DNA of 64,000 nt from Ruminococcus sp. FMBCY1 (GTDB lineage Bacteria; Bacillota; Clostridia; Oscillospirales; Acutalibacteraceae): positions 1,240,001 through 1,304,000 of the forward strand of contig NZ_CP074197.1 in the NCBI RefSeq assembly GCF_023921805.1, given 5' to 3'. The notes below the pieces were generated by a model. That model was not told the origin of the DNA and searched no databases. It saw only the letters and a program-made list of their open reading frames with translations. Position 1 is the stretch's first letter, and each line of letters begins with the position of its first letter. Position numbers and translations under genes: made by a program. Shown here one piece after another: positions 52,977-61,336 of the stretch.

Positions 52977-54692
52977 TTAATAAAATTTGTACACATTACA
53001 ATAAGATTCGGTTTCCACAAAGTAATCGTACCAATTGTAAAACTCGTCAAAGCTGTAATCCTTTGAAATCAAGTCATAATTCTTGAATTTTGTATTCTCT
53101 GTAATATACTTAATTACCTTGTCTTTGTCGGCAAGTCTTGAAATGTAAACTGTAATTTCATTCTCATTCGCAAGTTTTAAATCCGTTTTGATAGCCTGCA
53201 TACTGTCGGTCTTTTCCTTTTCACTGCCGTTATTCATATAACCGTCCATAAACTCGGTAATCTTTCCGTTGGTAATTACTCCCCTCTTCTCTGCAAAATT
53301 CTCAAGCTCATTTGCAAGAGCAGGAGAAAAATCAGCCGTCTGAACAATCATAGTTTCATCGTAATTTGCAAGCTTGTCAATGCTCTTGTTCCACTCAAGC
53401 ATTGCAGTGCCGACAAATACGCATTTAGAAGTCTGCGGAGTGTAAAGCTCCGTCTTTACACCGTACATATAGTACGGCTTTACAGTGATATATCCGATTG
53501 CACAGGTAACCGCAAGGCAAATCGGTACGGCTGTTGTGAGCCATTTTTTGCCCGTAACTCTTGTAAATTTAATAAGTGCAAGCACAAATACAGTTACAAG
53601 CATCGGCAAAGACGCCATAATGTAGCGGTCGCTGTTAAACGGAGAAACAAGCGAAATTGCCACAAAATATACAAGCGACGGCACAAAAGCCATATACGCT
53701 GTGCGAGAAAGCTTTTCCTTTCTGACAAAGCGGAGGTAAATCCAAAAGCCGATGAGCGCCCCACCGCAAAGTGCAAGCAGCCAAATCTGATTTAAGAATA
53801 CATCTTTTGCCAGCACCTGAATATATGTGCAAATCTTATAAACAAAGTAAGTAACAATAGTAATCGGATCAATATTAATGCTCAGCGAACCGAAGCCACG
53901 GTTGCCGCCGAGCACATTCGTAATGATGTACGGATAAATACAAAGTGCCGCCGCACTGCCGAGAACAGCAGTAATTATGTACTTTATTAAATCCTTTATG
54001 TTTCTTTCCTTAATTTGGAACACAAGCATAATAAGACCTGTAAGTCCCTCAAACAAGATGAAGTAATACTGCGTAAGCGTGCCAAGCAATGTTATAAGCC
54101 CTAAAATCAAGAAATCGGTAAATTTTGCGGTATTCTTTCTCTCATAGATTTTTAGGTTCATATAAATCATTGAAAGCACAAAAAATGTAAGCGTTGCGTA
54201 CATTCTCAAATAAATAGTCATTGTAGTACAGGCAATACTGAACGCAAAAGCGCCTGTCGCTATGAGAGCATAGAGATTATTTTTGGTAATTCTCTTTACG
54301 ATTTTAAACAGCATAATCAAAATGCCTGCCATTGCAAGAACATTTATCGAAAACGCAAAATATCTTGAGAATTGATTTGGAAACAGCGAGCATACAGTAT
54401 GCACAAGTCCGTAGTAAAAAGGCGGATGAGAAGCGTCAATTATTTGATTTTCATAAACCTGTTCATAATTAAAGCGGTCACCGTCCGATACGGAAAGATA
54501 GTCGATAAAATCGGCACCGCTGTTCCATTCACCGTCAGTTTTAAGTGTATTAGCCGAATTTGCGAGATTATATGTCAAAAGCTCATCCTCGTGATAGCCC
54601 TGTTTGTTCATCATAAAAACAGTGCTTAGCGCAAGGCTTAAAACTATGACAACAGCAAGAAAAATTCTTGATTTTTTGTCTGAAATATTCAT
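52977..54692 (-). CDS. GT39-like membrane glycosyltransferase
   Basis: A 571-residue integral membrane protein. A first helix is followed by an outside loop with HEDELLTYNLAN (the acidic pair typical of GT-C enzymes), then ASHPPFYYGLVHTVCSLFPN, which is characteristic of the ArnT/PMT (GT39) group. There are about ten helices up to residue ~400 and then a C-terminal outside domain of ~160 residues. GT39-type enzymes transfer sugars from lipid carriers to wall or lipid acceptors. The actual acceptor is unknown. GATGAGGTAATAT precedes the ATG. Confidence 0.82.
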   Translation of the reverse strand: MNISDKKSRIFLAVVIVLSLALSTVFMMNKQGYHEDELLTYNLANSANTLKTDGEWNSGADFIDYLSVSDGDRFNYEQVYENQIIDASHPPFYYGLVHTVCSLFPNQFSRYFAFSINVLAMAGILIMLFKIVKRITKNNLYALIATGAFAFSIACTTMTIYLRMYATLTFFVLSMIYMNLKIYERKNTAKFTDFLILGLITLLGTLTQYYFILFEGLTGLIMLVFQIKERNIKDLIKYIITAVLGSAAALCIYPYIITNVLGGNRGFGSLSINIDPITIVTYFVYKICTYIQVLAKDVFLNQIWLLALCGGALIGFWIYLRFVRKEKLSRTAYMAFVPSLVYFVAISLVSPFNSDRYIMASLPMLVTVFVLALIKFTRVTGKKWLTTAVPICLAVTCAIGYITVKPYYMYGVKTELYTPQTSKCVFVGTAMLEWNKSIDKLANYDETMIVQTADFSPALANELENFAEKRGVITNGKITEFMDGYMNNGSEKEKTDSMQAIKTDLKLANENEITVYISRLADKDKVIKYITENTKFKNYDLISKDYSFDEFYNWYDYFVETESYCNVYKFY

Positions 54693-54733
54693 ATATTACC
54701 TCATCTTTTTATCCGTTCTGAATTTTAAAAAAT

Positions 54734-54762
54734 ATTATACCAAAATTTTACCATATAGTAAA
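54734..54762 (-). promoter_or_regulatory. Promoter of the GT39-patatin transcript
   Basis: TTTACT (complement of 54757-54762), 17 bases, TATAAT (complement of 54734-54739). Confidence 0.55.
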
Positions 54763-54976
54763 CATACAAAACATTGGTTTTTATATGTAATTTTTCAAAT
54801 ATTTACTGTGCTTTAGCTAAACAAGAGCAAAAACAATGTACCATTATTTATTTTAACGAACGAATGTGACTTTTGTGTTACAAAGAAAAAATTATTTTGT
54901 ATAAAAATCAAGCCGACACAGATGTTTTTATTTTATCGGTTAAATCCCGTTTTTCAAAAATACTTAATAAATTCTC

Positions 54977-56041
54977 TTATATAAAAAACTCTTTCATTGC
55001 CGCAATCATCTTATCCATTTCTTCATCTCTACCTATAGAAATTCTTAAGTAGTTATCAATTCTCGGAACATTAAAATATCTGATAAAAATTTTCTTGGTT
55101 TTCAGATATTCAAATATTTCTTTTGCGGAATATTCTTTATGAGTGGCAAAAAGAAAGTTTGTTGCGCTCTTTTTTACATCAAAGCCAAGCGCAATGAGTT
55201 CATCCCTTACCCTCTCTCTTGTAGCGATAACCTTATTAACACATTCCTTAAAGTATTCCTCGTCATTCACAGACGCAGTACCGACCTCAAGTGCAATGCT
55301 GTCCATAACATATGAATTGTATGAATTTTTAACGGTTTCAAGCGTAGCAATCAACTCTTCACTGCCGATTGCAAAGCCGATACGCATACCTGCGAGTGAG
55401 CGTGATTTTGAAAAAGTTTGGGTAACAAGGAGATTTTCGTACTTCTTTGTAAGCTCAACGGCAGACTCTCCGCCAAAGTCAACATAAGCCTCGTCAATAA
55501 TAACAACGCTGTCGGGATTATGCTCAACAATGTCAATCACAAAATCAAGCGGTTTGCAAATGCTGGTCGGCGCATTCGGGTTAGGAATAATAATACCGCC
55601 GTTCTCCGTATAGTAATCTTCGGCGTGAATTTCAAAATTTTCGTCAACAGGGATTGTCTTGTACGGAATTTTTATAAGCGAACACCATACAGGATAAAAA
55701 GAATAGGTAATATCAGGATATAAAATCGGCTTATCAGAATTAAAGAAAGCCATAAAAGACAATGCTATTACATCATCCGAGCCGTTGCCGACAAATACAT
55801 TATTTCTGTTTACATTATATCTTTGAGCAATGGCATCTTTTAAAATTATCGAATCCGAATTAGGATATTTTTTTAGCCCATCACTGTTCTGTGCGTATTT
55901 TTCAAAAACTTTTTTAACCTGCGGTGACGGCGGATAGGGATTTTCGTTTGCGTTAAGTTTAATCATATCCTTATCGTTTGACTGTTCACCTGCTACATAC
56001 GGTTTTATTTTTATAAGATTTTCTCTCCATTTTCCCTGCAT
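54977..56041 (-). CDS. hisC: Histidinol-phosphate aminotransferase
   Basis: A 354-residue fold-type I PLP enzyme of histidine biosynthesis. Start KPYVAGEQSNDKDMIKLNANENPYPPSP, then FVGNGSDDVIALSFMAFF. The PLP site is VVIIDEAYVDFGGES, and the lysine that binds PLP is in TQTFSKSRSLAGMRIGFAIG. C-terminal YLRISIGRDEEMDKM. No other his genes are near, so the aminotransferase may also act on aromatic 2-oxo acids. AAAGGAGAAATCAA precedes the ATG. Confidence 0.92.
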   Translation of the reverse strand: MQGKWRENLIKIKPYVAGEQSNDKDMIKLNANENPYPPSPQVKKVFEKYAQNSDGLKKYPNSDSIILKDAIAQRYNVNRNNVFVGNGSDDVIALSFMAFFNSDKPILYPDITYSFYPVWCSLIKIPYKTIPVDENFEIHAEDYYTENGGIIIPNPNAPTSICKPLDFVIDIVEHNPDSVVIIDEAYVDFGGESAVELTKKYENLLVTQTFSKSRSLAGMRIGFAIGSEELIATLETVKNSYNSYVMDSIALEVGTASVNDEEYFKECVNKVIATRERVRDELIALGFDVKKSATNFLFATHKEYSAKEIFEYLKTKKIFIRYFNVPRIDNYLRISIGRDEEMDKMIAAMKEFFI

Positions 56042-56076
56042 TTTGATTTCTCCTTTTATAAATATTTTTTAACAAT

Positions 56077-56197
56077 CGGGCAATAGCCTTTGAAATCAAC
56101 GGATTATCCGCCCCGAAAAAAAGTTTGTCAGCCTAAAAAGGCTTGACCTGAATTTTTAAATTATTTCGCTTAACCCGTGCGCTAAGCCATAATTTAT
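56077..56197. repeat. MITE-like repeat R8 (partial)
   Basis: About 120 bases. The right end GCTAAGCCATAATTTATCCC and the outer flank CAACTTTTGATAAA match other copies. The left part keeps only AATCGGGCAATAGCC-like fragments and an AAAAGGCTTGACC hairpin remnant. Confidence 0.6.
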
Positions 56198-56242
56198 CCC
56201 AACTTTTGATAAAGAACCACAAAATTTTTCTTAAATTCCAAA

Positions 56243-56266
56243 ACAGGTCACGAAAAATCGTGACCT
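56243..56266 (-). terminator. Terminator of the binding-protein gene
   Basis: Perfect nine-base stem CAGGTCACG / CGTGACCTG with a six-base loop and TTTTGG on the minus strand. Confidence 0.85.
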
Positions 56267-56303
56267 GTAATTAACTGTGTACATTGTAAACAGCGAAAAA
56301 GCG

Positions 56304-57587
56304 TTAAGCCTTTGCCTTGGCGTCACTCTTAAAGAGTGCTGTAAGAGTTTTATTATCTGCTGTGCCTGACTGTTTAAGTCCGCTCGCTTTTTGGAAATCT
56401 TTTACAGCCTTTTGAGTAACTTCGCCGTAATAACCCGTCACATTACCCTTATCTGTAATGTAACCAAGGTCAAACAAGCGCTGCTGCATAGCCTTTACAT
56501 TATCGTTTTCATCGTCAAGTTTAAGTGAAAGACCGCTTACCTTTATTTTGTATTGGCTTTCAACCGAACCGTTTACATTTGCGGCAGCTGTTGCAGCCTG
56601 CGTGGTTGTCTGTGTATTCGATGCCGATTTTGTAGCTGTTGTTGCACCCTCAACGGCTGACGGAACAACCGATTCGGAGGTTGCGTCCGTATTTTTCTTA
56701 AGTCTGTCGGGATACATAAAGTTCATAATCTTATTCAATGTAAAAAGTGAAGTTGTACCCATTCTGCTGATTTCTTCCTGTGAAATCATAAGAGTTTGTT
56801 TATTCTTAACAGCTTTTAATCCCTTAAGGTCAGAGTCATTCTTAATAAACTGCAAAGTTGCGTCATCGTCATACAATATATAATCCGGATTTGCAATCTT
56901 TAAAATTTTTGTGTCAATCTCGCTTTCGGATACATTTACAGCGGCATTTACCGCACCTGTGTATCCCAAAAGCATATCGCCGTATGTTCCGCTGTGGAGA
57001 GTATGGAGCTTATCTCCCTCAAGGTACAAATAGCAAATTGTTTTGGAAACATTGCTGTTGACTTCGGCTTTGTAAGTTTTCATGGTGTCAATTAAATCTT
57101 TATAAGAATCTTCACCTGTTTTTGCTCCGTCAACAGAACCGCCAAGAATCTTTCCGAGAGTAAGATACACGGTTTCAAGCTCTGTTGTGGTTTCGGGTGA
57201 AGCAACATTTAGCACCATAATACCTGCGTCGGTAAGCTCTTTCTTTGCATTTTCGTCAAGTGTGTCATCTGCAAAAACAATATCGGTTGCATACGATTTG
57301 ATTTTTTCAACATCAGGATTTGCAGCCGAACCCACACTCGGTGCCACCGATAAAAAGTTTTGAGTAACCTCGTCACTTCTGCCTACCATTTTTTTGGCAT
57401 AACCTAAATAAGAAATAATGTCTGCCGTTTCGTCCGAAAGCACAACAATATCTTTAGGCTCGGTTTCTATAGTAATATCCGCAACAGATACAGGATAGTT
57501 TTTATTGTCGCCGCTGCAGCCCGCAAGTCCCGCACAAGCTGAAACAGCAAGTGCCGACGCAAGGAATACTGAAACAATTTTCTTCAT
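56304..57587 (-). CDS. BtuF/TroA-type binding lipoprotein fused to a peptidoglycan-binding domain
   Basis: A 427-residue exported protein. A lipoprotein signal peptide ends LAVSACAGLAGC (lipobox LAGC, residues ~20-23). Residues ~35-300 are a substrate-binding fold of the cobalamin/siderophore class (KDIVVLSDETADIISYLGYAKKMVGRSDEV ... DIVFADDTLDENAKKELTDAGI). A Thr/Ala-rich linker (~305-345) and a PG_binding_1 domain (VKAMQQRLFDLGYITDKGNVTGYYGEVTQKAVKDFQ) follow. No ABC permease or ATPase is nearby. It starts 13 bases after the DUF815 stop. Confidence 0.82.
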   Translation of the reverse strand: MKKIVSVFLASALAVSACAGLAGCSGDNKNYPVSVADITIETEPKDIVVLSDETADIISYLGYAKKMVGRSDEVTQNFLSVAPSVGSAANPDVEKIKSYATDIVFADDTLDENAKKELTDAGIMVLNVASPETTTELETVYLTLGKILGGSVDGAKTGEDSYKDLIDTMKTYKAEVNSNVSKTICYLYLEGDKLHTLHSGTYGDMLLGYTGAVNAAVNVSESEIDTKILKIANPDYILYDDDATLQFIKNDSDLKGLKAVKNKQTLMISQEEISRMGTTSLFTLNKIMNFMYPDRLKKNTDATSESVVPSAVEGATTATKSASNTQTTTQAATAAANVNGSVESQYKIKVSGLSLKLDDENDNVKAMQQRLFDLGYITDKGNVTGYYGEVTQKAVKDFQKASGLKQSGTADNKTLTALFKSDAKAKA

Positions 57588-57600
57588 TATTTACCTCCGT

Positions 57601-58851
57601 TTATTTAGCAAATAGAGATTCAATATAATGCTTTGCACATCTCGGTGAACGACCGCCTCTTGAAAGTGCAAAACGCTCTGCGCCTGCCTCAAGTTCTTCT
57701 TCTGTAAGATTAACTCCGTTTTCTTTGGCAAGAGCAAAAACAATGTCAAGAAATTCTTTCTTTGACGGAGCAGAATAACATACCGACAAACCGAAACGGT
57801 CTGAAAGCGAGAGTGTTTCCTGCATATTATCACGGGTGTTGATATCATCATCCGTACGGTCGGCAAAGCTTTCCTTAACAAGATGACGACGGTTAGATGT
57901 CGCATAAATAAGCGCATTGTCAGGACGAGCCGCAATACCGCCCTCAAGCACCGCTTTCAATGTTGTGTAACTCTGATCCTGCTTTTGGAAAGAAAGGTCA
58001 TCAATAAATATGATAAACTTCATAGGCAGAGTTGCAATCTTATCAACCAGAATCGGGAAGTCGATAAGTCTTTCCTTTGGAATTTCAACAATTCTCAAGC
58101 CGTCTTTGCGGAATTCATTTGCAATGGCTTTAACGGTAGAACTTTTACCTGTACCCATATCGCCGTAAAGCAGGCAGTTATTGCAAGCCTTACCCTCAAT
58201 AAAGGATTTTGTATTGCCGACAACGATGTCACGCTGTCTTTCGTAGCCTGTAAATGAATCCATATCGATTTTATCGGGGTGCAAAACAGGTTGAATATCG
58301 CCGTCACGCCAAATAAACGCCTTATAACGGGCAAAAATACCGCAGCCGTTTTCTTTATAATACTTAGCTACCTTTTCAAGCGAACCGTCAAACATCTTAA
58401 AGCTCTCTGCACACTCGCCGCACTCCCATTTTGGAAGATGCTCGGCAACATAGCCCATATCGGCAACGGTTGCCAAATCATTTGATGCGCAATAGCACTG
58501 AATAAGCTCTTGAGAAGTAAGTGAAGCGGCATTTAAAATAGCCTGACAGTCACGCTTTACGGCTTTTAAAAGATTGTCGGGAAGTGTGTTGTACTTACCG
58601 GCAGCCGCAGCTCTTGTAAAGCAGTTTTCATCAAACAATGCAGCCTCGGTAAATGCATAGGCAAGGCGATTGCTGCAACCTCTTTCACTGATAAGAGAGA
58701 AAAACTCGCCGTATGCGTTTAAAAACTCCTCGGGCTTTTTATCCATAGAATTTAATAATTTGTAATATGCCTTTGGTACGCTTCTGTTTAAAATTCCTCT
58801 GAAAATCGAGAGGGACGAAAGCGAAAATAAAATTTCTTTTGCTTTATTCAT
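57601..58851 (-). CDS. DUF815 family AAA ATPase
   Basis: A 416-residue ATP-binding protein. Residues ~1-180 are a helical N-terminal region. The P-loop is LYGDMGTGKSSTVKAIANEF, Walker B FIIFIDDLSFQ, sensor-like ALIYATSNRRHLVKE, and a lid with LSDRFGLSVCYSAPSKKEFLDIVFALAKE. This matches the DUF815 ATPases, whose partners are unknown. I choose the third of three clustered in-frame ATGs, which has GAGGA nine bases ahead. First gene of the transcript with the binding lipoprotein. Confidence 0.87.
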   Translation of the reverse strand: MNKAKEILFSLSSLSIFRGILNRSVPKAYYKLLNSMDKKPEEFLNAYGEFFSLISERGCSNRLAYAFTEAALFDENCFTRAAAAGKYNTLPDNLLKAVKRDCQAILNAASLTSQELIQCYCASNDLATVADMGYVAEHLPKWECGECAESFKMFDGSLEKVAKYYKENGCGIFARYKAFIWRDGDIQPVLHPDKIDMDSFTGYERQRDIVVGNTKSFIEGKACNNCLLYGDMGTGKSSTVKAIANEFRKDGLRIVEIPKERLIDFPILVDKIATLPMKFIIFIDDLSFQKQDQSYTTLKAVLEGGIAARPDNALIYATSNRRHLVKESFADRTDDDINTRDNMQETLSLSDRFGLSVCYSAPSKKEFLDIVFALAKENGVNLTEEELEAGAERFALSRGGRSPRCAKHYIESLFAK

Positions 58852-59023
58852 AATCATCATTCCATTCCTCTTAATTGTACGACTTTTTTCGTTTTAAGTC
58901 AATATTTCCTCAAAAAATATGACTTTGTTTTAATTTTTAAAAGTAAAAAACAAACAAAAAACTGTATTGCACATTGTTATTTTTTGCTTTATTTGCAATA
59001 ATTTAAAAATATTCAAAAAAGTG

Positions 59024-59052
59024 TTGACAAATACAATTTAATGCTGTATAAT
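59024..59052 (+). promoter_or_regulatory. Promoter of 5S rRNA copy 1
   Basis: TTGACA (59024-59029), 17 bases, perfect TATAAT (59047-59052). A hairpin GTTCTC / GAGGAC follows in the leader. Confidence 0.9.
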
Positions 59053-59086
59053 ACTATATGTTCTCTTGTGAGGACACAATTAAACA

Positions 59087-59202
59087 GTTGGTGTTAATGA
59101 CGCTGAGGGTCCACCTGTTCCCATACCGAACACAGAAGTTAAGCTCAGTGGTGCCGAAAATACTTGGCTGGTGACGGCCCGGAAAGATAGGGAGATGCCA
59201 AC
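59087..59202 (+). rRNA. rrf: 5S ribosomal RNA, copy 1
   Basis: A 116-base 5S rRNA: the ends GTTGG and CCAAC close helix I, and CCATACCGAACACAGAAGTTAAGC is the universal loop A/B core. It has its own promoter and terminator, with no 16S, 23S or tRNA gene in the same unit. Confidence 0.96.
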
Positions 59203-59208
59203 ATAACA

Positions 59209-59233
59209 AAATCCATCTGATTTAGGTGGATTT
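59209..59233 (+). terminator. Terminator of 5S copy 1
   Basis: Stem AAATCCATCT / AGGTGGATTT (one G-U), then TTCTTTT. Confidence 0.85.
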
Positions 59234-59290
59234 TTCTTTTGCAAAATTTTAGGTAAATTTGGGTTTAGCGGTTCTTTCTCAAAAGTTGGG

Positions 59291-59372
59291 GTAAATTATG
59301 ATTTAGCAAATTGCTTTGCCAATTAATTATAAAAGTTTGGTCGACCGACACTTCGCTAAAACATAATTTATA
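59291..59372 (+). repeat. MITE-like repeat R7 (short form between the 5S genes)
   Basis: An ~80-base deletion derivative: left end TAAATTATGATTTAGCAAAT, then TTTGGTCGACCGACACTTCG, right end GCTAAAACATAATTTATA. The outer flank AAAGTTGGGG is present, and another end-like fragment (TAAATTTGGGTTTAGCGG) lies at 59254-59271. Confidence 0.75.
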
Positions 59373-59390
59373 AAAATTTTAAAAAAGGTA

Positions 59391-59419
59391 TTGACAAATA
59401 CAATTTAATGCTGTATAAT
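59391..59419 (+). promoter_or_regulatory. Promoter of 5S rRNA copy 2
   Basis: TTGACA (59391-59396), 17 bases, TATAAT (59414-59419), with the same spacer sequence as copy 1. Confidence 0.9.
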
Positions 59420-59453
59420 ATCAATTGTTCTCTTGTGAGAACACAATTAAATA

Positions 59454-59569
59454 GTTGGTGTTGATGACGCTGAGGGTCCACCTGTTCCCATACCGAACAC
59501 AGAAGTTAAGCTCAGTGGTGCCGAAAATACTTGGCTGGTGACGGCCCGGAAAGATAGGGAAATGCCAAC
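59454..59569 (+). rRNA. rrf: 5S ribosomal RNA, copy 2
   Basis: A 116-base 5S rRNA differing from copy 1 at only two positions that I can see (near the start, GTGTTGAT for GTGTTAAT, and near the end, GGGAAATG for GGGAGATG). Promoter, leader hairpin and terminator are duplicated with it. Confidence 0.96.
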
Positions 59570-59575
59570 ATAATG

Positions 59576-59600
59576 AAATCCATCTGATTTAGATGGATTT
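59576..59600 (+). terminator. Terminator of 5S copy 2
   Basis: Perfect ten-base stem AAATCCATCT / AGATGGATTT followed by TTTCTTTT. Confidence 0.88.
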
Positions 59601-59635
59601 TTTCTTTTGCGATTTTTAATTTTAAAAACAAAAAC

Positions 59636-59667
59636 AGCCCTGTCATAGTTTAAATTATGACAGGGCT
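59636..59667 (-). terminator. Terminator of the coiled-coil gene
   Basis: Perfect 12-base stem AGCCCTGTCATA / TATGACAGGGCT with an eight-base loop and GTTTTTG on the minus strand. Confidence 0.9.
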
Positions 59668-59693
59668 TTACTTAACTGTAATTCAATTTTGAA

Positions 59694-60161
59694 TTATGCT
59701 TTCTTCTGCGTTCTCTGCTGTTCTGAAAACTTTTCTCTTGTTTTCTTTACAATATCAAGCTGTGAAGAAAGTGTTTCTTCTGTTGTCTTTAAAATGCTGT
59801 CAGAGTAAACATTTGTAGCTGTGCGGATTTCCTTTGATTTTGCCTTCGCATCGTCAACAATTTCCTTAGCCTTAACCTTTGCCTCACGAACAAGCTCGTT
59901 CTGATTGAGGATTGTTTTTTTACGCTCTTCGGCATTGCGAATAATGTTTTCTGCCTCTTTCTTAGCCTCTGTAAGAATTGCCTTTCTGTCGGCAACTACA
60001 TTCTTTGCCTGGCTGATTTCTGACGGCATTGCGTCCTGAATCTGCTCAATAATGTTGTACATCTCATCGCTGTCAACCATTACCTTGCCGCCTGAAAAAG
60101 GTACAGACTTAGCCGAGCCGAGTATATCCTGAAGCTCTAAAATTAAATCATCAATTTTCAT
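59694..60161 (-). CDS. Coiled-coil protein related to ATP synthase subunit b / DivIVA-like
   Basis: A 155-residue soluble, highly charged protein. Residues 1-50 are a short globular part (MKIDDLILELQDILGSAKSVPFSGG ... DSDEMYNIIEQIQDAMP). From ~55 on it is one long heptad coiled coil (AKKEAENIIRNAEERKKTIL ... REAKVKAKEIVDDAKAKSKEI). Databases often label such genes as F0 subunit b-like ATPase, but the membrane anchor of subunit b is missing. It follows coaD by 26 bases, so it is probably the end of an rsmD-coaD transcript. Confidence 0.7.
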   Translation of the reverse strand: MKIDDLILELQDILGSAKSVPFSGGKVMVDSDEMYNIIEQIQDAMPSEISQAKNVVADRKAILTEAKKEAENIIRNAEERKKTILNQNELVREAKVKAKEIVDDAKAKSKEIRTATNVYSDSILKTTEETLSSQLDIVKKTREKFSEQQRTQKKA

Positions 60162-60187
60162 AATTTATTATCTCCTTTATTTAAGGT

Positions 60188-60679
60188 TTACTTTTCTTTT
60201 TTATAAAGTCTTTCAACAATTCTGTCATGAATCATCTCAGGAACAAAATTGCTTATATCACCGCCGAGAGAAGCTACCGTACGCACCATACTTGAACTTA
60301 AATACATTGACTCCGACTCCGCTGTCAGAAATATTGTTTCAAGCTGCGGATTAAGCCTTTTATTGGTGAGTGCCTGCTGAAATTCATATTCAAAGTCAGA
60401 CACAGCTCTTAATCCTTTTACTATTGCGTCAACCTTGCGCTCTTTGCAATATTGAGCAAGCAAGCCGCTGTAGCTTACTATTTCAACATTCTCGATACCT
60501 GCGGTTGATTCCTTTAAAAACTGTATTCTCTCCTCCGCAGAAAAGCTCGGAGTCTTTTTTTCGTTGGTAAACACACCGACTATAACCTTGTCAAACATAT
60601 TTGCGGCACGCTTGATAATGTCGATATGTCCCAGCGTAACCGGATCAAAACTGCCCGGACAAATAACTGTTTTTTCCAT
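60188..60679 (-). CDS. coaD: Phosphopantetheine adenylyltransferase
   Basis: A 163-residue enzyme of coenzyme A synthesis joining 4'-phosphopantetheine and ATP. Nucleotidyltransferase motif CPGSFDPVTLGHIDII at the start, KGLRAVSDFEYEFQQA in the middle and YLSSSMVRTVASLGGDI near the end. The length is canonical. Its ATG overlaps the stop of rsmD by one base (TAATG), a common pairing in Firmicutes. Confidence 0.98.
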   Translation of the reverse strand: MEKTVICPGSFDPVTLGHIDIIKRAANMFDKVIVGVFTNEKKTPSFSAEERIQFLKESTAGIENVEIVSYSGLLAQYCKERKVDAIVKGLRAVSDFEYEFQQALTNKRLNPQLETIFLTAESESMYLSSSMVRTVASLGGDISNFVPEMIHDRIVERLYKKEK

Positions 60680-61224
60680 TACAAAAAATCCTTATGTCTG
60701 AATGTGCTTATTTTTATTTTACCATAGCGATATTCTCTGTCAAGTACAAAATCGCCGTAATTTGCAGAAATTTGTTCGTCAATGGGATTTTCTGCAATAA
60801 TTATGCCTGTTTCACGCATATTCTCCGCCACAATAGGAAGTGCGTCCTGCAAAATTCCTTTTTTGTACGGCGGGTCTAAAAACGCTATGTCAAACTCGGT
60901 TGAGTTCATAGAAAGAAAGCTGCGGTAATCCATTGCAAACAGCTTTGCCTCTTTGTCAAATTTAACCGCAGAAACATTTTTTCGCACTACATCAAGCGAT
61001 TTTTTTGATGCGTCAACAAAATACGCCGAGCTTGCGCCTCTGCTTATTGCCTCAATACCCATCTGTCCCGAGCCTGCAAAAAGGTCGAGAAATGTATGTC
61101 CCATAATTTCAAACTGTATAATTGAAAATACGGCCTCTTTTATTCTTTCGGTGGTAGGTCTTACATCTTCTCCCTCAAGGGTTTCAAGTCGCCTGCCTTT
61201 TGCCGTTCCTGTTATTACCCTCAT
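60679..61224 (-). CDS. rsmD: 16S rRNA (guanine(966)-N2)-methyltransferase
   Basis: A 181-residue methyltransferase acting on 16S rRNA. Start MRVITGTAKGRRLETLEGEDVRPTTERIKEAVF, SAM motif FLDLFAGSGQMGIEAISRGA, catalytic FLDPPYKKG (DPPY). The length is canonical. It is directly coupled to coaD downstream. Confidence 0.96.
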   Translation of the reverse strand: MRVITGTAKGRRLETLEGEDVRPTTERIKEAVFSIIQFEIMGHTFLDLFAGSGQMGIEAISRGASSAYFVDASKKSLDVVRKNVSAVKFDKEAKLFAMDYRSFLSMNSTEFDIAFLDPPYKKGILQDALPIVAENMRETGIIIAENPIDEQISANYGDFVLDREYRYGKIKISTFRHKDFL

Positions 61225-61336
61225 AATATCTTCCTTTTTTTCGTATAAAGCATAAAAGCACTTATTACGAATGTATTTTCTTCAATATTACATAATTATA
61301 ACATATTATTACAAAAATTACAACATTTTTATTAAT

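Noticed and set aside
59087-59569. Remains of a complete rRNA operon around the 5S genes
   Set aside because: Flanks on both sides are promoters, terminators, short repeats and protein genes; no 16S or 23S segments are recognisable.
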